Position numbers and translations under genes: made by a program. The notes beneath the pieces were generated by a model. That model searched no databases and had not been told where the DNA came from. It saw nothing but the letters and a program-made list of their open reading frames with translations. A stretch of DNA of 64,000 bases from Gluconobacter japonicus (GTDB lineage Bacteria; Pseudomonadota; Alphaproteobacteria; Acetobacterales; Acetobacteraceae): positions 1 through 64,000 of the forward strand of contig NZ_BEWO01000004.1 in the NCBI RefSeq assembly GCF_002723975.1. The letters are read 5' to 3'. Of this stretch, positions 44,026 to 53,390 are shown piece after piece. Position 1 is the first letter of the stretch, and each line of letters begins with the position of its first letter.

Positions 44026-45942
44026 TTATGCTGAAGAAGGCTGCATCAGACGCTGGATCGCGGACTGCAACCCTTTATGCGTGAACGGTTTGGCAAGAGG
44101 CTCTTCCGAGCCTTGCGTTGGCACCGTGTCCGTATGCCCACTAATGAACAGGACCTTTAGATCCGGAAGCCTTTTTGTGAGGGCCACTGCACAGGCGGGA
44201 CCGTCATGATCCGGCATCCGCATGTCAATCACCGCGAGATCGAACGGTTCACTTTCGTCCACAACCGTCAGCGCCTCTGCAAGACACGAGACAGCGCTCA
44301 CGTTATGCCCATCATGACGAAGGAACCCGGCTGTCACCATCCGGACAGGCGCTTCATCATCAATCACAAGCACACGCAAAGACACAGCCGCCTGGTCCTG
44401 CTCCTTTTGCTCGGCCATGACTTCTGCTCGAACCACGGGTAAAATCAGGGTCATGCACGTCCCGATCCCGGGCGTGCTGTCTACAACAATCTCGCCATAA
44501 CTCCGGCTCAGAAAACCATAGACACTGGACAGACCAAGACCGGTTCCACGCCCCACATCCTTCGTGGTGAAAAACGGATCGAAAATCCGCTTCATCACCT
44601 CTGGAGACATGCCCTCGCCTTCATCGATCACATCAATCGCTACGGCCTGCTCAAGACAACATTCCGGTGGCAAAGTATCGAATTTCTGCCCGACCAGACG
44701 GGCCGAAACCCGTACGGTTCCTCCCTGGCTCATCGCATCACGCGCATTTACGCACAGATTGAGAAGCGCCATTTCAAGCTGATCCTGATCCGACCAGACC
44801 GCAGGAAAATCCGCAGCCAGTTCGCCAAGAGACAGAACACATGCGGCATCTCCCCCACCTGTTCTGCGCTTGAGACTCTGCACCAGCAAAGCCTCAAGCC
44901 CCGGCAAAAGGTCCTGCAACCGTACCGGAGCCAGCCTTGCCTCCCGCGGGCGCCCGAACTGAAGAAGCCGCCGCGTCAGAACTGCGCCCCGCTGCGCAGA
45001 TTCCATAGCATTTTTGACGAGTGCACCGGATGTCTCATCCAGATCTACCATATCTTCCAGCAACTCAAGAGATCCAGAAATCGCTGCCAGAAGATTGTTG
45101 AAATCATGCGCGATACCCCCCGCCAGCGTTCCAAGGGACTGGAGTTTGTCCGCCTGACGTAACCGGCTTTCCATCATGACCCGGCGGGTGACATCCCGGT
45201 CCATGCTGACCTGCCAACGCTCCGACAAAGGGACTTTCTCCGGCCATGCGAGAGCAAGGCGCGTGAGTTCGTGCCAGCGTTGCGTCGTCCCACTTTCTTC
45301 GTCGGGAACGCTTTCCGCGATCAACCGCTCTTCCTGACCGCTCTGCCGAACGTCTTCCCGCATCTGCCGGACGTCTTCGCGCAGCGTTTCAGGAAAATGC
45401 AGGAGTTCATCGCCAACATTCTGAACCGTTTCGTCCAGAATATTACTCCGGATGCATCGCCCCTGCGCATCCGAAAAAACCAGTCCGATGGGCAACGCAT
45501 CCATCAACCCGCGCAACAGCGCCTGTTCCGTCTGCAAGGCACGCTGGGCCACGCAATGCTGCGTAACTTCCCCGACCAGAGACCTCAGCGCATCCGAATC
45601 CCAGGGCTTATGCACATAGGCCTGCACCTGCCCCAGATTGAGCGCCGAGACCACGGCATCCAGATCCGCATACCCCGTAAGAAGAATACTGCGCGCATCG
45701 GAAAACGCGCGGGCTTTCATCAGAAGCTGATCGCCCGTCAGGCCCGGCATCCGCTGATCGGAAATAATCGTTGTGACATCCGGATGCGCGCGCAGAAGAT
45801 CCAGCGCCCTGAACGGGTCCGTCGTGGCGAGGATTTCGTACTGGTCTTCCAGCAGGTCCTCAAGCGCGACAAGGATTTCCTCCTCATCATCCACCAGAAG
45901 AATCCGGGGACGACTTGGCCCCTTTGCACTCCATACACTCAT
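44026..45942 (-). CDS. hybrid sensor: receiver-PAS-histidine kinase-receiver
   Basis: A 638-residue cytoplasmic protein: N-terminal receiver ([20 protein letters not shown], phospho-Asp in IISDQRMPG), a PAS-like middle ([19 protein letters not shown]), HisKA with the His in [16 protein letters not shown], HATPase (N box [34 protein letters not shown]) and a C-terminal receiver ([27 protein letters not shown]). Both receivers keep their Asp. It overlaps the preceding kinase gene by four bases. No DNA-binding output regulator is linked, so the target is unknown. Confidence 0.88.
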   Translation of the reverse strand: MSVWSAKGPSRPRILLVDDEEEILVALEDLLEDQYEILATTDPFRALDLLRAHPDVTTIISDQRMPGLTGDQLLMKARAFSDARSILLTGYADLDAVVSALNLGQVQAYVHKPWDSDALRSLVGEVTQHCVAQRALQTEQALLRGLMDALPIGLVFSDAQGRCIRSNILDETVQNVGDELLHFPETLREDVRQMREDVRQSGQEERLIAESVPDEESGTTQRWHELTRLALAWPEKVPLSERWQVSMDRDVTRRVMMESRLRQADKLQSLGTLAGGIAHDFNNLLAAISGSLELLEDMVDLDETSGALVKNAMESAQRGAVLTRRLLQFGRPREARLAPVRLQDLLPGLEALLVQSLKRRTGGGDAACVLSLGELAADFPAVWSDQDQLEMALLNLCVNARDAMSQGGTVRVSARLVGQKFDTLPPECCLEQAVAIDVIDEGEGMSPEVMKRIFDPFFTTKDVGRGTGLGLSSVYGFLSRSYGEIVVDSTPGIGTCMTLILPVVRAEVMAEQKEQDQAAVSLRVLVIDDEAPVRMVTAGFLRHDGHNVSAVSCLAEALTVVDESEPFDLAVIDMRMPDHDGPACAVALTKRLPDLKVLFISGHTDTVPTQGSEEPLAKPFTHKGLQSAIQRLMQPSSA

Positions 45943-47759
45943 ACGGGACGACCAGTCGCAACTGGCCCCTCTTCTGTCATTGTCACGGGCAGGCTGAGCC
46001 GGAAGCAAGCTCCCACTCCTCGGCCATCCGGCAGATTGGCATCCGTGATTTCGATGGTTCCGTCGTGGGCTTCCATGACGCTATAGGCAATCGCCAGCCC
46101 CAATCCCGTTCCGGTGCCAACAGGCTTCGTTGTAAAAAACGGATCGAAGACACGGTTTCTCAATTCAAACGGCAGACCCGGCCCGTCATCGCTGATCGTC
46201 ATGTCATACCGACCATTCTCCAGCCGTGACGTAATGACAATTCGCCCCTCCACCGGACCGCCTTCCGGAGACATGTCCGCCAGAGCATCGGCAGCATTGG
46301 AGATGATGTTCATGACGACCTGATTCAAAAATGCAGGCTGACAGACCAGATGCGCCGGTGCCTGAAGGTCCTTCTCAATAATAATATCTGGTCCCAGCTT
46401 ATGTCCCAACAGGGCCAAAGCCGTTTCCAGAGCTTCGGGAACATTGACTGTCTGAAATGAACTCTCATCCAGCCTCGAAAAGCGCCTTAGGCTCAGGACA
46501 AGGTTCTGGATACGCTGGAGACCCAGCTTCATGGACTCCAGGCGCGAAATTCCCTTCTGCATGAGAGGAGCCCCCTCTTCAGGGCCACCCATCGTCTGAA
46601 GGCGTTTCAGGGTACGCTCAACCGTGTCCGCATGAGCGATCGTAAACGCCAGCGGATTGTTGATCTCATGCGCGATGCCCGCCACCAACTCACCCAAAGA
46701 CGCCATCTTGGCGGTCTGAACGAGTTTGGACTGGGCCTGAATGAGCTGCTCATTCGTCCGGGCCAGTTCCATGTTGGCCTGCGCCAGTGCCTCGGCCATT
46801 TCAGCTTTGGCTCTTGCAGCCTCAAGCGTCAGGGCATTCTGCTGACGTTCGATTTCCTGCTGGCGAAATTCATCCTGCGCCATACGCCGCTGGGCCAGCG
46901 TCCTGATCCGCATCGCCAGGGCTTCGATGGCAATATCGCTGGGCACCAGATCATCAATGCCCGCTTCAAAGAACTCGCCGGAAGACTGCCGTCTGAATCG
47001 CGATGCCTCGACAATGCCCAACGTCCGGAACGGAATACCGCCCGCCTCAAGCACGGCCTGCCGACGGGCATCGAGCAGCCAGCAGAACTTCAGATCCTCT
47101 TCGCCGCTTCCCAGCTCCAGGACCAGACAGTCAGGCCCATCCGCGCCCCGCAACCAGCCACCTTCAATCAGATCATCAGACCGCTCGATGGACGTAACCG
47201 TATGACCATCGCGCCAGAGCAGTTCGCCCAGCGTAGTCTCAGGCGCATCGTCGGAAATCTCTTCGTCTTCTTCCTCATCGCGGGGAGAATTGACGATCAC
47301 GATTCTGGCCCGTCGCAGGCGGGAGGCTTCGTCTACCTGAAGAAGCTCCGGCCCCTCCCGCAAAAGTGCTCGCATGCGCAGCACCAGGAGATCAGGATGC
47401 GCGGATTTGGAAATATAGGCATCGGCCCCGCTCTCCAGTCCTTCACGCTCCACGCCCGGAGACGCGTCTTCCGTTAGCATCAGAATGGGAATGGTCCGGG
47501 TCAACGCATCCAGCCGCAGACGCCGCGCAAGCTGGCCGCCCGTCATGCCCGGCAATTCTGAGCAGACGACCACAAGATCGGGCATCAGGTCTTCGACCAT
47601 GCCCAGCGCGGCCTCGCCACTCCCCAGACAGGTAACGGCAAAACCTTCTTTCAGCAGAACACGCCAGATCCGCTGGGCATGGGTGTCATCCGGCTCCACG
47701 AGCAGAACGCGCGCCGTCTCCGTCACTCCAGACGAAGTTTTGAGATCAGAAGGCAGCAT
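45939..47759 (-). CDS. histidine kinase with two degenerate receiver domains
   Basis: A 606-residue protein: receiver-like domain (about 17-133) in which the phospho-Asp position is Cys (DLVVVCSELPGMTG), a second receiver-like domain (about 150-290) with Glu at that position (CLVLELGSG), a coiled coil (about 295-345), HisKA (SLGELVAGIAHEINNPLAF) and HATPase ([40 protein letters not shown]). The kinase core looks active; the N-terminal domains look like sensors or docking sites. It is upstream of, and translationally coupled to, the hybrid kinase. Confidence 0.88.
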   Translation of the reverse strand: MLPSDLKTSSGVTETARVLLVEPDDTHAQRIWRVLLKEGFAVTCLGSGEAALGMVEDLMPDLVVVCSELPGMTGGQLARRLRLDALTRTIPILMLTEDASPGVEREGLESGADAYISKSAHPDLLVLRMRALLREGPELLQVDEASRLRRARIVIVNSPRDEEEDEEISDDAPETTLGELLWRDGHTVTSIERSDDLIEGGWLRGADGPDCLVLELGSGEEDLKFCWLLDARRQAVLEAGGIPFRTLGIVEASRFRRQSSGEFFEAGIDDLVPSDIAIEALAMRIRTLAQRRMAQDEFRQQEIERQQNALTLEAARAKAEMAEALAQANMELARTNEQLIQAQSKLVQTAKMASLGELVAGIAHEINNPLAFTIAHADTVERTLKRLQTMGGPEEGAPLMQKGISRLESMKLGLQRIQNLVLSLRRFSRLDESSFQTVNVPEALETALALLGHKLGPDIIIEKDLQAPAHLVCQPAFLNQVVMNIISNAADALADMSPEGGPVEGRIVITSRLENGRYDMTISDDGPGLPFELRNRVFDPFFTTKPVGTGTGLGLAIAYSVMEAHDGTIEITDANLPDGRGVGACFRLSLPVTMTEEGPVATGRPV

Positions 47760-47876
47760 GACGGTGACGGAATGTTTGCATTGACGGCCTCTTGCAGCTA
47801 GTCCGAAGCTGATGTTCGTCCGATTTCCAAGGGGCGAAGACTAACTCCCGTTACCGGACCAGTGGAAGCCGTATCT

Positions 47877-48287
47877 ATGGACATTCAGCCCTCCCGCAAC
47901 ATTACGGATCGCCTGCTCAACACCCGTAGCGGGGAAAGTGGTCCTCTTTCAACCGGGGCCCTGATCCGGACGGGCATCTGGTCCGTGTGCTATTTCGTCT
48001 TCTACTTCGCCCAGCAGGTGGCCGAACTGCTGGCTCCACTGCTGCTGATCCTGGGTCTGGGCTGGTATATCCTGCCCCATATCGTCAGCGCCATCACGAC
48101 CAGCGCTGCCAGCGCCGACCCGCAGGCCAAGGACATCATGAATCACGTCGCCGGTACGCTACCGACGCATCTTCAGATCGGAAGCCACCTGCTGACGCCG
48201 GGTTCGCTGATGTTCGACGGCTTCCTGCTTATGGGCCTCGCCGCTATCGGAGCTACGCTTTCTGCACTGGCTGCCCGCAACATGTGA
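47877..48287 (+). CDS. small membrane protein, unknown
   Basis: A 136-residue protein with two hydrophobic segments (about 45-75, YFVFYFAQQVAELLAPLLLIL, and 110-130, MFDGFLLMGLAAIGATLSAL). GGAAG lies eight bases before the ATG; a GTG 15 bases upstream is also open. It is divergent from the sensor kinase gene and faces the zinc-ribbon gene. I do not recognise a family. Confidence 0.7.
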   Translation: MDIQPSRNITDRLLNTRSGESGPLSTGALIRTGIWSVCYFVFYFAQQVAELLAPLLLILGLGWYILPHIVSAITTSAASADPQAKDIMNHVAGTLPTHLQIGSHLLTPGSLMFDGFLLMGLAAIGATLSALAARNM

Positions 48288-48293
48288 GAAAGC

Positions 48294-48779
48294 TCAGGGG
48301 GAAACAAAATGGCCAACACCTGGCCACAGGTGAACCAATTCCCCCGCTTTCAAGTGCCATGCGGCAACGGCACCACCCCCGACCATGGCAAGGCTGACAC
48401 CCCATGCGGCCAGCCAGCGCCCTGTACTGCCAATCATTTTTCGAGCCATGGGTTCTGATCCAGCTGGCGCGCCAACGGATGAACGGGAATGCAGCACAGC
48501 CTGCCGACGCTCGATTTCTCTTGCAGCCAGACTACACACCCCAACTGACTGAGGCTTCAGAGAAACCGCTTCGTTATCCTGCAGCTCATCCGACCCCACC
48601 TCTGGGGCAACTGGTTGCTCCACACCCTGATCGCCCCCTTCAGCCCCCGGCAATTCAGGCTCGGAAGACATTATCTCCCAGCTTTCCCCACAATTTGCAC
48701 AGCGCAACCGGCGTGCATGGTCCAAAAGTGCCTCAGGCACTTCAAAAACCGCATGACAGTGGGGACATTCGAGACGCAT
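48294..48779 (-). CDS. MJ0042-type zinc-ribbon membrane protein
   Basis: A 161-residue protein: N-terminal zinc ribbon with CPHCHAVFEVPE and LRCANCGESW (two CxxC), an acidic linker, and one membrane helix near the C terminus (WLAAWGVSLAMVGGGAVAAW). Proteins of this type occur upstream of ftsEX in many Alphaproteobacteria. AAGGA lies nine bases before the ATG. It is divergent from ftsE with 122 bases between. Confidence 0.8.
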   Translation of the reverse strand: MRLECPHCHAVFEVPEALLDHARRLRCANCGESWEIMSSEPELPGAEGGDQGVEQPVAPEVGSDELQDNEAVSLKPQSVGVCSLAAREIERRQAVLHSRSSVGAPAGSEPMARKMIGSTGRWLAAWGVSLAMVGGGAVAAWHLKAGELVHLWPGVGHFVSP

Positions 48780-48901
48780 CACAGTATCCTTCAACAATCA
48801 GGCTCTACCGATATCAGCCTGATCTGAACTGGCTTGCCCATATGAAGGGGTTACCGTTAATAAATGGTTAATGTACCCGCAACACCTTTGATTGCCCATT
48901 C

Positions 48902-49573
48902 ATGATCCGGCTGCGCGATGTGTCTCTGAAACCTGCTGGCGTTGGGCAACCCGTTCTGCACAGCATGACGCTGAACATTCCGCAGGGTGAATTCCGCTGG
49001 CTGCTTGGGCCATCGGGCGCCGGCAAATCCAGCCTGCTCCGCCTTCTGACCCTTGGTGCACGCCCTGCGTCTGGCCAGATGGATATTCTGGGAACATCCA
49101 TCACCAACGCCAGCCGGGGGGCTTTAAGAAATCTGAGGCGGCGCATCGGATTTGTACCGCAGGATTATCGTCTGATCGGGGAATGGACCGTTTTTGACAA
49201 TGTTGCCCTCCCGCTTCGGTTACGAGGCCGGTCAGAGCGCGATATCCGGCAGGAAGTTTTCTCCGTTCTGGAATGGCTGGATGTTGCCGCCCACGCACAC
49301 TCCCGCCCTACCATTCTCTCAGGCGGAGAACAGCAGCGCGTTGCCATCGCCCGCGCCCTGATCGGACGCCCAGATATTCTTCTCGCAGACGAACCCACCA
49401 ACGCCCTTGAAGAGTCTCAGGCCAGACGTCTTCTCTCCACCTTTCAGGAACTGATTGATCTCGGAACCACCGTTATCGTTGCCACCCATAATGAAGGACT
49501 GGTGCGAGAAGCCCCTGCACCGTCCATCATGCTTCGCGACGGCACGCTTGATCCACAGGCTGTCAAGCCATGA
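48902..49573 (+). CDS. ftsE: cell division ATP-binding protein FtsE
   Basis: A 223-residue ABC ATPase. Walker [15 protein letters not shown], signature [15 protein letters not shown] and Walker [12 protein letters not shown] are intact. With FtsX it regulates periplasmic hydrolases or division-site remodelling. It overlaps ftsX by four bases. Confidence 0.94.
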   Translation: MIRLRDVSLKPAGVGQPVLHSMTLNIPQGEFRWLLGPSGAGKSSLLRLLTLGARPASGQMDILGTSITNASRGALRNLRRRIGFVPQDYRLIGEWTVFDNVALPLRLRGRSERDIRQEVFSVLEWLDVAAHAHSRPTILSGGEQQRVAIARALIGRPDILLADEPTNALEESQARRLLSTFQELIDLGTTVIVATHNEGLVREAPAPSIMLRDGTLDPQAVKP

Positions 49574-50469
49574 GCCGCCGCGTCTCTCCCGGCCTGCGCT
49601 CCGGCAGCCTGCCCCTTCTCGTTGCCCTCATGACCCTTCTGGCAGGACTGGCCCTTGCCGGATTGACGGGTATTCAGGCCTTGGCCGAAGGGTGGTCCCG
49701 GGCTGCTCATAGTGCAGCAACCATCGAAATCCCGACGGATATCCCGAATGCGTCGGACCGAACGAACGCACTTATCCAAGCTCTGAAAGCAATGAACGGT
49801 GTCACGAACATCCAGAAACTCTCGACCGACAAGGTACAGGAGCTTCTTTCTCCGTGGCTCGGGCAACCCGTAGGTTCTCACAAAGGCCTGCCGGGCCTTT
49901 CTCTTCCTGAAGTCCTGATTGTCGCTCACACTCCTGGAACCGACCTGACCACGACAGTCCACGATACACTCCCGGAAGCCGTTCTTCAGGAAGACCTTCA
50001 ATGGGGACAGAGACTCGAGCGCCTCGGCACAAGCCTGACCGGTTGCGCATGGCTGGCTGTGACCCTGATTGCAGCCATCGCCGCCCTCTCGATCGGCATG
50101 ACCGTTCGACGTTCCGTGGCTGCGCAGAAGCGTGCGGTGGAGATTGTGCATGCCCTCGGCGCCGCCGACCTCACTATTTCGAGCCATATCGCAGGTCGCG
50201 CTGCGCTCCTCAGCTTCCTTGGTGGCATCGCAGGACTGGTCCTGCTCACGCCGCTCACAACCTCCCTTGCAACGACACTTTCACCTTTCGCGCATCAATC
50301 CGCACTTCCAACGGCTTTTCCAACGACGCTTGATGGTTGGTGGACCACTCTGCGCATCCTTCCGTCGTCTCTTTTGAAAGAACTGGGAGCACTGCCCTTC
50401 ATTGCGGCCTGCCTTGGCTGGCTCACGGCACAGGGTGTGGTTCTCGTCTGGCTGAGACGACTGCCTTGA
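49570..50469 (+). CDS. ftsX: cell division protein FtsX
   Basis: A 299-residue permease-like partner of FtsE, with an N-terminal helix (LLVALMTLLAGLALAGLTGI), a periplasmic loop (about 45-170) and three C-terminal helices (LAVTLIAAIAALSIGMTV; AALLSFLGGIAGLVLLTPL; the last ends at the C terminus). The FtsX pattern AQKRAVEIVHALGAAD is present. The next gene starts within its stop. Confidence 0.92.
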   Translation: MSRRVSPGLRSGSLPLLVALMTLLAGLALAGLTGIQALAEGWSRAAHSAATIEIPTDIPNASDRTNALIQALKAMNGVTNIQKLSTDKVQELLSPWLGQPVGSHKGLPGLSLPEVLIVAHTPGTDLTTTVHDTLPEAVLQEDLQWGQRLERLGTSLTGCAWLAVTLIAAIAALSIGMTVRRSVAAQKRAVEIVHALGAADLTISSHIAGRAALLSFLGGIAGLVLLTPLTTSLATTLSPFAHQSALPTAFPTTLDGWWTTLRILPSSLLKELGALPFIAACLGWLTAQGVVLVWLRRLP

Positions 50470-51059
50470 GAGCCGCCGCCTCCATCCTGCTGCTGACCGC
50501 TCTGATATGGACCCTTGGTCTGGCGTGGTTCATCCATGACTCCAGACAGCCTCCCCAGGTCGCAACGGTCTGCGACGGAATCGTCACTCTCACAGGCGGA
50601 CAGTCACGGATCGACACGTCCATGACCCTTCTCAAGGGCGGGTACGGCCAGCTCCTTCTTATTTCGGGGGTCGGGCCACATGTCACGCTCGACCAATTGG
50701 CAAAACTGCAAAGACAGTCCCTGTCAGAAGACATGATCGCCCGCATCACGCTGGGGCGCCGCGCCGTCAGCACCATCGGCAATGCGTATGAAATCACCAC
50801 ATGGGCGCGGGAACACAAGCTGCACAGCCTGCTTGTCGTCACGGCCGGGTATCATATCCGGCGCGCCATCGTGGAACTGCATCGTACAGCACCGGAACTG
50901 GATCTGGTGCCATATCCCGTTCTGCCTCCCGCACTGGAAGCCCCTTTAACGCGCCAGACCCTGCATCTTCTTGTTCGCGAATATCTCAAGCTTCTTGGAG
51001 CCGAACTTGGCAACCTCACAGGGCTTCCTGATGGAAAAGCGGGCCTGACCACACACTGA
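50466..51059 (+). CDS. YdcF-like DUF218 family protein
   Basis: A 197-residue protein with one N-terminal helix (ILLLTALIWTLGLAWFI) and a DUF218 domain (DGIVTLTGGQSRIDTSM, NAYEITTWAREHKLHSLLVVT, AGYHIRRAIVEL). DUF218 proteins (SanA/YdcF) act in cell-envelope maintenance, substrate unclear. Its TTG start overlaps the ftsX stop (TTGA). It continues the ftsEX-DUF218-plsC order common in Alphaproteobacteria. Confidence 0.85.
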   Translation: MRAAASILLLTALIWTLGLAWFIHDSRQPPQVATVCDGIVTLTGGQSRIDTSMTLLKGGYGQLLLISGVGPHVTLDQLAKLQRQSLSEDMIARITLGRRAVSTIGNAYEITTWAREHKLHSLLVVTAGYHIRRAIVELHRTAPELDLVPYPVLPPALEAPLTRQTLHLLVREYLKLLGAELGNLTGLPDGKAGLTTH

Positions 51060-51103
51060 TTGCCCTTGTCTAACGGGCCATTTTCTGGTGAGCAGACAGC
51101 ATC

Positions 51104-51841
51104 ATGAGCATATTCCGTGGCCTGCTGTTCAATCTGTATTTCCTGCTCCTTACGCTGATCATGGGGCTTGGCGCCCTGCCGATACGCGCGCTAGGCCGAA
51201 AGGATCTGGCCCTGAGCTACGCCAAGCTCTGGTCCAGAGCGGTTCTGTTTGGCTTCTCACACCTCTGCTCTGTTCGCATCGCCATCACGGGCCAGGAAAA
51301 CATTCCCTCAGGCCCATGCCTGATCGCATCGCAACACCAGTCCTTTTTCGACGGGTTTGTCTGGATGAATTTGGTGCCTCTGCCGACCTACATCATCAAA
51401 CAGGAACTCACACGCATTCCTCTCGTCGGCCCCATGCTCATCCTTGCAGGCATGATACCGGTCAAGCGCAGCGACGGCTCCAAAGCCCTTCGGGCCATGA
51501 TGAAAGACAGCGCAGACGCTCATGCAGCGAACCGCCAGATTATCATCTTCCCCGAAGGGACCAGAACCCTCCCCGGAGAACGGCAGTCCATTCAGCCCGG
51601 GATCATAGCTCTCGCCCGACAAGCCAGTGTCCCTGTCGTCCCGGTCGCCACCAATTCCGGCCTCTTCTGGGACCGCTCCCCCTGGCACAAAAGACCGGGC
51701 ATTCTGAAGGTCGCCATTGGCAAACCGCTCCCCACGACGCAAGGGCGCGGCGCCTTCACCGGGGCGCTGGAAAATGCATGGGACGAACTGTGCGCAACTC
51801 ACGCATTGCCACGAGATCCTGTGGATAACTCTGTGGAATGA
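51104..51841 (+). CDS. plsC: 1-acyl-sn-glycerol-3-phosphate acyltransferase
   Basis: A 245-residue membrane-bound acyltransferase that makes phosphatidic acid from lysophosphatidate. Catalytic HQSFFD (HX4D) and substrate motif FPEGTRTLPG are intact; an N-terminal hydrophobic segment anchors it. It lies 44 bases downstream of the DUF218 gene. A perfect DnaA box overlaps the end of its coding sequence at 51820-51828. Confidence 0.92.
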   Translation: MSIFRGLLFNLYFLLLTLIMGLGALPIRALGRKDLALSYAKLWSRAVLFGFSHLCSVRIAITGQENIPSGPCLIASQHQSFFDGFVWMNLVPLPTYIIKQELTRIPLVGPMLILAGMIPVKRSDGSKALRAMMKDSADAHAANRQIIIFPEGTRTLPGERQSIQPGIIALARQASVPVVPVATNSGLFWDRSPWHKRPGILKVAIGKPLPTTQGRGAFTGALENAWDELCATHALPRDPVDNSVE

Positions 51842-52112
51842 GAAACGCTTCGGCTTCCCTTGAGAGATGATGATATTTCATACCTTTACGCGGCAGGAAT
51901 AAGGAAGAAACTTTCCAGTTTCCAAGGCTTTCCCGAAAATCGCTTTTTTCCGGGATTTTCTTGGAATTTCGCCACCGAATCTCTGCCTTTTTTCTGTCAT
52001 ATTGACGCCCCGCCATTTTTCGCGTGACTGTTTTTTCCCTCAATCCTTTTTTGGGGATAAAATAGACCTGCCAGAAACAGGATTTACATCCGTCTTCATA
52101 AAGACAGGCTCA
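51842..52112. other. intergenic, T-rich on the plus strand
   Basis: No gene or hairpin stands out. T-rich runs (CTTTTTTCC, CTTTTTTCTG, CTTTTTTGGGG) suggest a promoter region for the downstream DUF2125 gene or unstructured leader. A short open frame across it would extend the DUF2125 protein by 37 residues, which I reject. Confidence 0.4.
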
Positions 52113-53180
52113 GTGAAGCTTTCTCTCAATACTGCCCGTTACCTCAAACCAGGACTTGTCATTGCCTGTCTCGTGACAGTCCTTCTCTGCGCGGACACCC
52201 TTCTGTGGTGGCGTACAACGCGTATGATCGAAAGAGAAATTGCCACCTGTCGCATGGCCCTTCAGACAGCAGGATGGACCACCACGGTCGAACGGACCTC
52301 ATCTGGTGGATGGCCATTTGGCGCATGGGTTACCCTGTCTTCCCCACGCCTGCGCCACGAGCAGACTGTTGCAGCCCCCTTTGACGCAGGATGGAGCGGA
52401 ACAACCCTCCGAGCGGGAGGATCATGGCTGGATCTGATGCGTACAGACCTGCCTGTCTTCCTGTCTGGCAGAAATGCAGCACGTTTCCTCTCTCTGACCG
52501 CTCAGGCCACAGTCCTGTCGCAGGATCTGCATCTGCGGTTCTCAAAAGATCAAAACACGACGTTCAAGGCGCCTTCGGCAGAGCTTGCCTTGACGACAGA
52601 AGGACTGGATCAATCCGCGTCCCTGACCGAAGTAAGCGGACGCCTGCTCGCAGTCCCGCACGCCGCTTACGGGACAACGCGTCTGGGCCTTGAACTCTCC
52701 GCCCGATCCCTCCATTCGCCAGCCCTCCCGTCCCTTCAGCTTTCTGCAAGAGGCGTCCGCTTCATAGCAGCTCTGACATCCTCAACACGGAAAGACACAG
52801 CTTCTTTCTTCTCTCTTGAGGGATATGACCGTCTTCTCCTGCAAACAGCGACATTTTCATTCGGAGACGACAATCGCCTGTCTTTTTCAGGAGCGCTTGA
52901 TCTGCCAGCCGCTACCGGTCATCTCACACTTACGCTGCTGAACTGGCATGAGGCGGCAGAGCAGCTTTTGAATACAGTTCCCGTCCGAACGGCTCTCGCC
53001 CCTGACCTTCAAATCATTCTGGAGCGCACTCTTCACAACCAGTCACCGGACATCCTCAGGAATAACCAGTCGGTGAGCCTAGATATACCGGTCGTCAACG
53101 GACATTTTCCGATGCCTCTGGAAACACTTCTGAAAAATATCTCCACACAAAAAATTGACGTATCACATTCGCGAGAGTAG
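52113..53180 (+). CDS. DUF2125 family periplasmic protein
   Basis: A 355-residue protein with an N-terminal anchor or signal (LVIACLVTVLLCADTLLWW) and the DUF2125 features: TTTVERTSSGGWPFGAWVTL near residue 60, a beta-rich middle and a late ATGHLTLTLLNWHEA. The GTG start is chosen to give a short positive N terminus before the hydrophobic segment; the ribosome binding site is weak. Function unknown; the family is typical of Alphaproteobacteria. Confidence 0.72.
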   Translation: MKLSLNTARYLKPGLVIACLVTVLLCADTLLWWRTTRMIEREIATCRMALQTAGWTTTVERTSSGGWPFGAWVTLSSPRLRHEQTVAAPFDAGWSGTTLRAGGSWLDLMRTDLPVFLSGRNAARFLSLTAQATVLSQDLHLRFSKDQNTTFKAPSAELALTTEGLDQSASLTEVSGRLLAVPHAAYGTTRLGLELSARSLHSPALPSLQLSARGVRFIAALTSSTRKDTASFFSLEGYDRLLLQTATFSFGDDNRLSFSGALDLPAATGHLTLTLLNWHEAAEQLLNTVPVRTALAPDLQIILERTLHNQSPDILRNNQSVSLDIPVVNGHFPMPLETLLKNISTQKIDVSHSRE

Positions 53181-53194
53181 ACGCGGGGAATGTC

Positions 53195-53208
53195 TTGATC
53201 TTTGTCAA
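53195..53208. promoter_or_regulatory. FNR-like site upstream of cioA
   Basis: TTGATCTTTGTCAA differs from the FNR consensus TTGAT-N4-ATCAA at one base (GTCAA). It lies 183 bases before the cioA ATG in a 210-base gene-free region, so oxygen-responsive control of cioAB is plausible. The remainder of this region shows no other clear element. Confidence 0.5.
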
Positions 53209-53390
53209 AATCGTGGCGCAGGCAAAAACTTTTGTCGTGCTACGGCTTTCAAGGTTCAGGTCCGGGTCATGTGTGCAGTGCGGTGCGCATGATCTTCGCT
53301 CTTTTCCTGACTTCTAAGGCGCGAGCGTAGCTGACGGCTCCTTCCGGGCTGGTTCTGCGATCCGCCGTCCAAGCAGAAGGCACCATCGCA

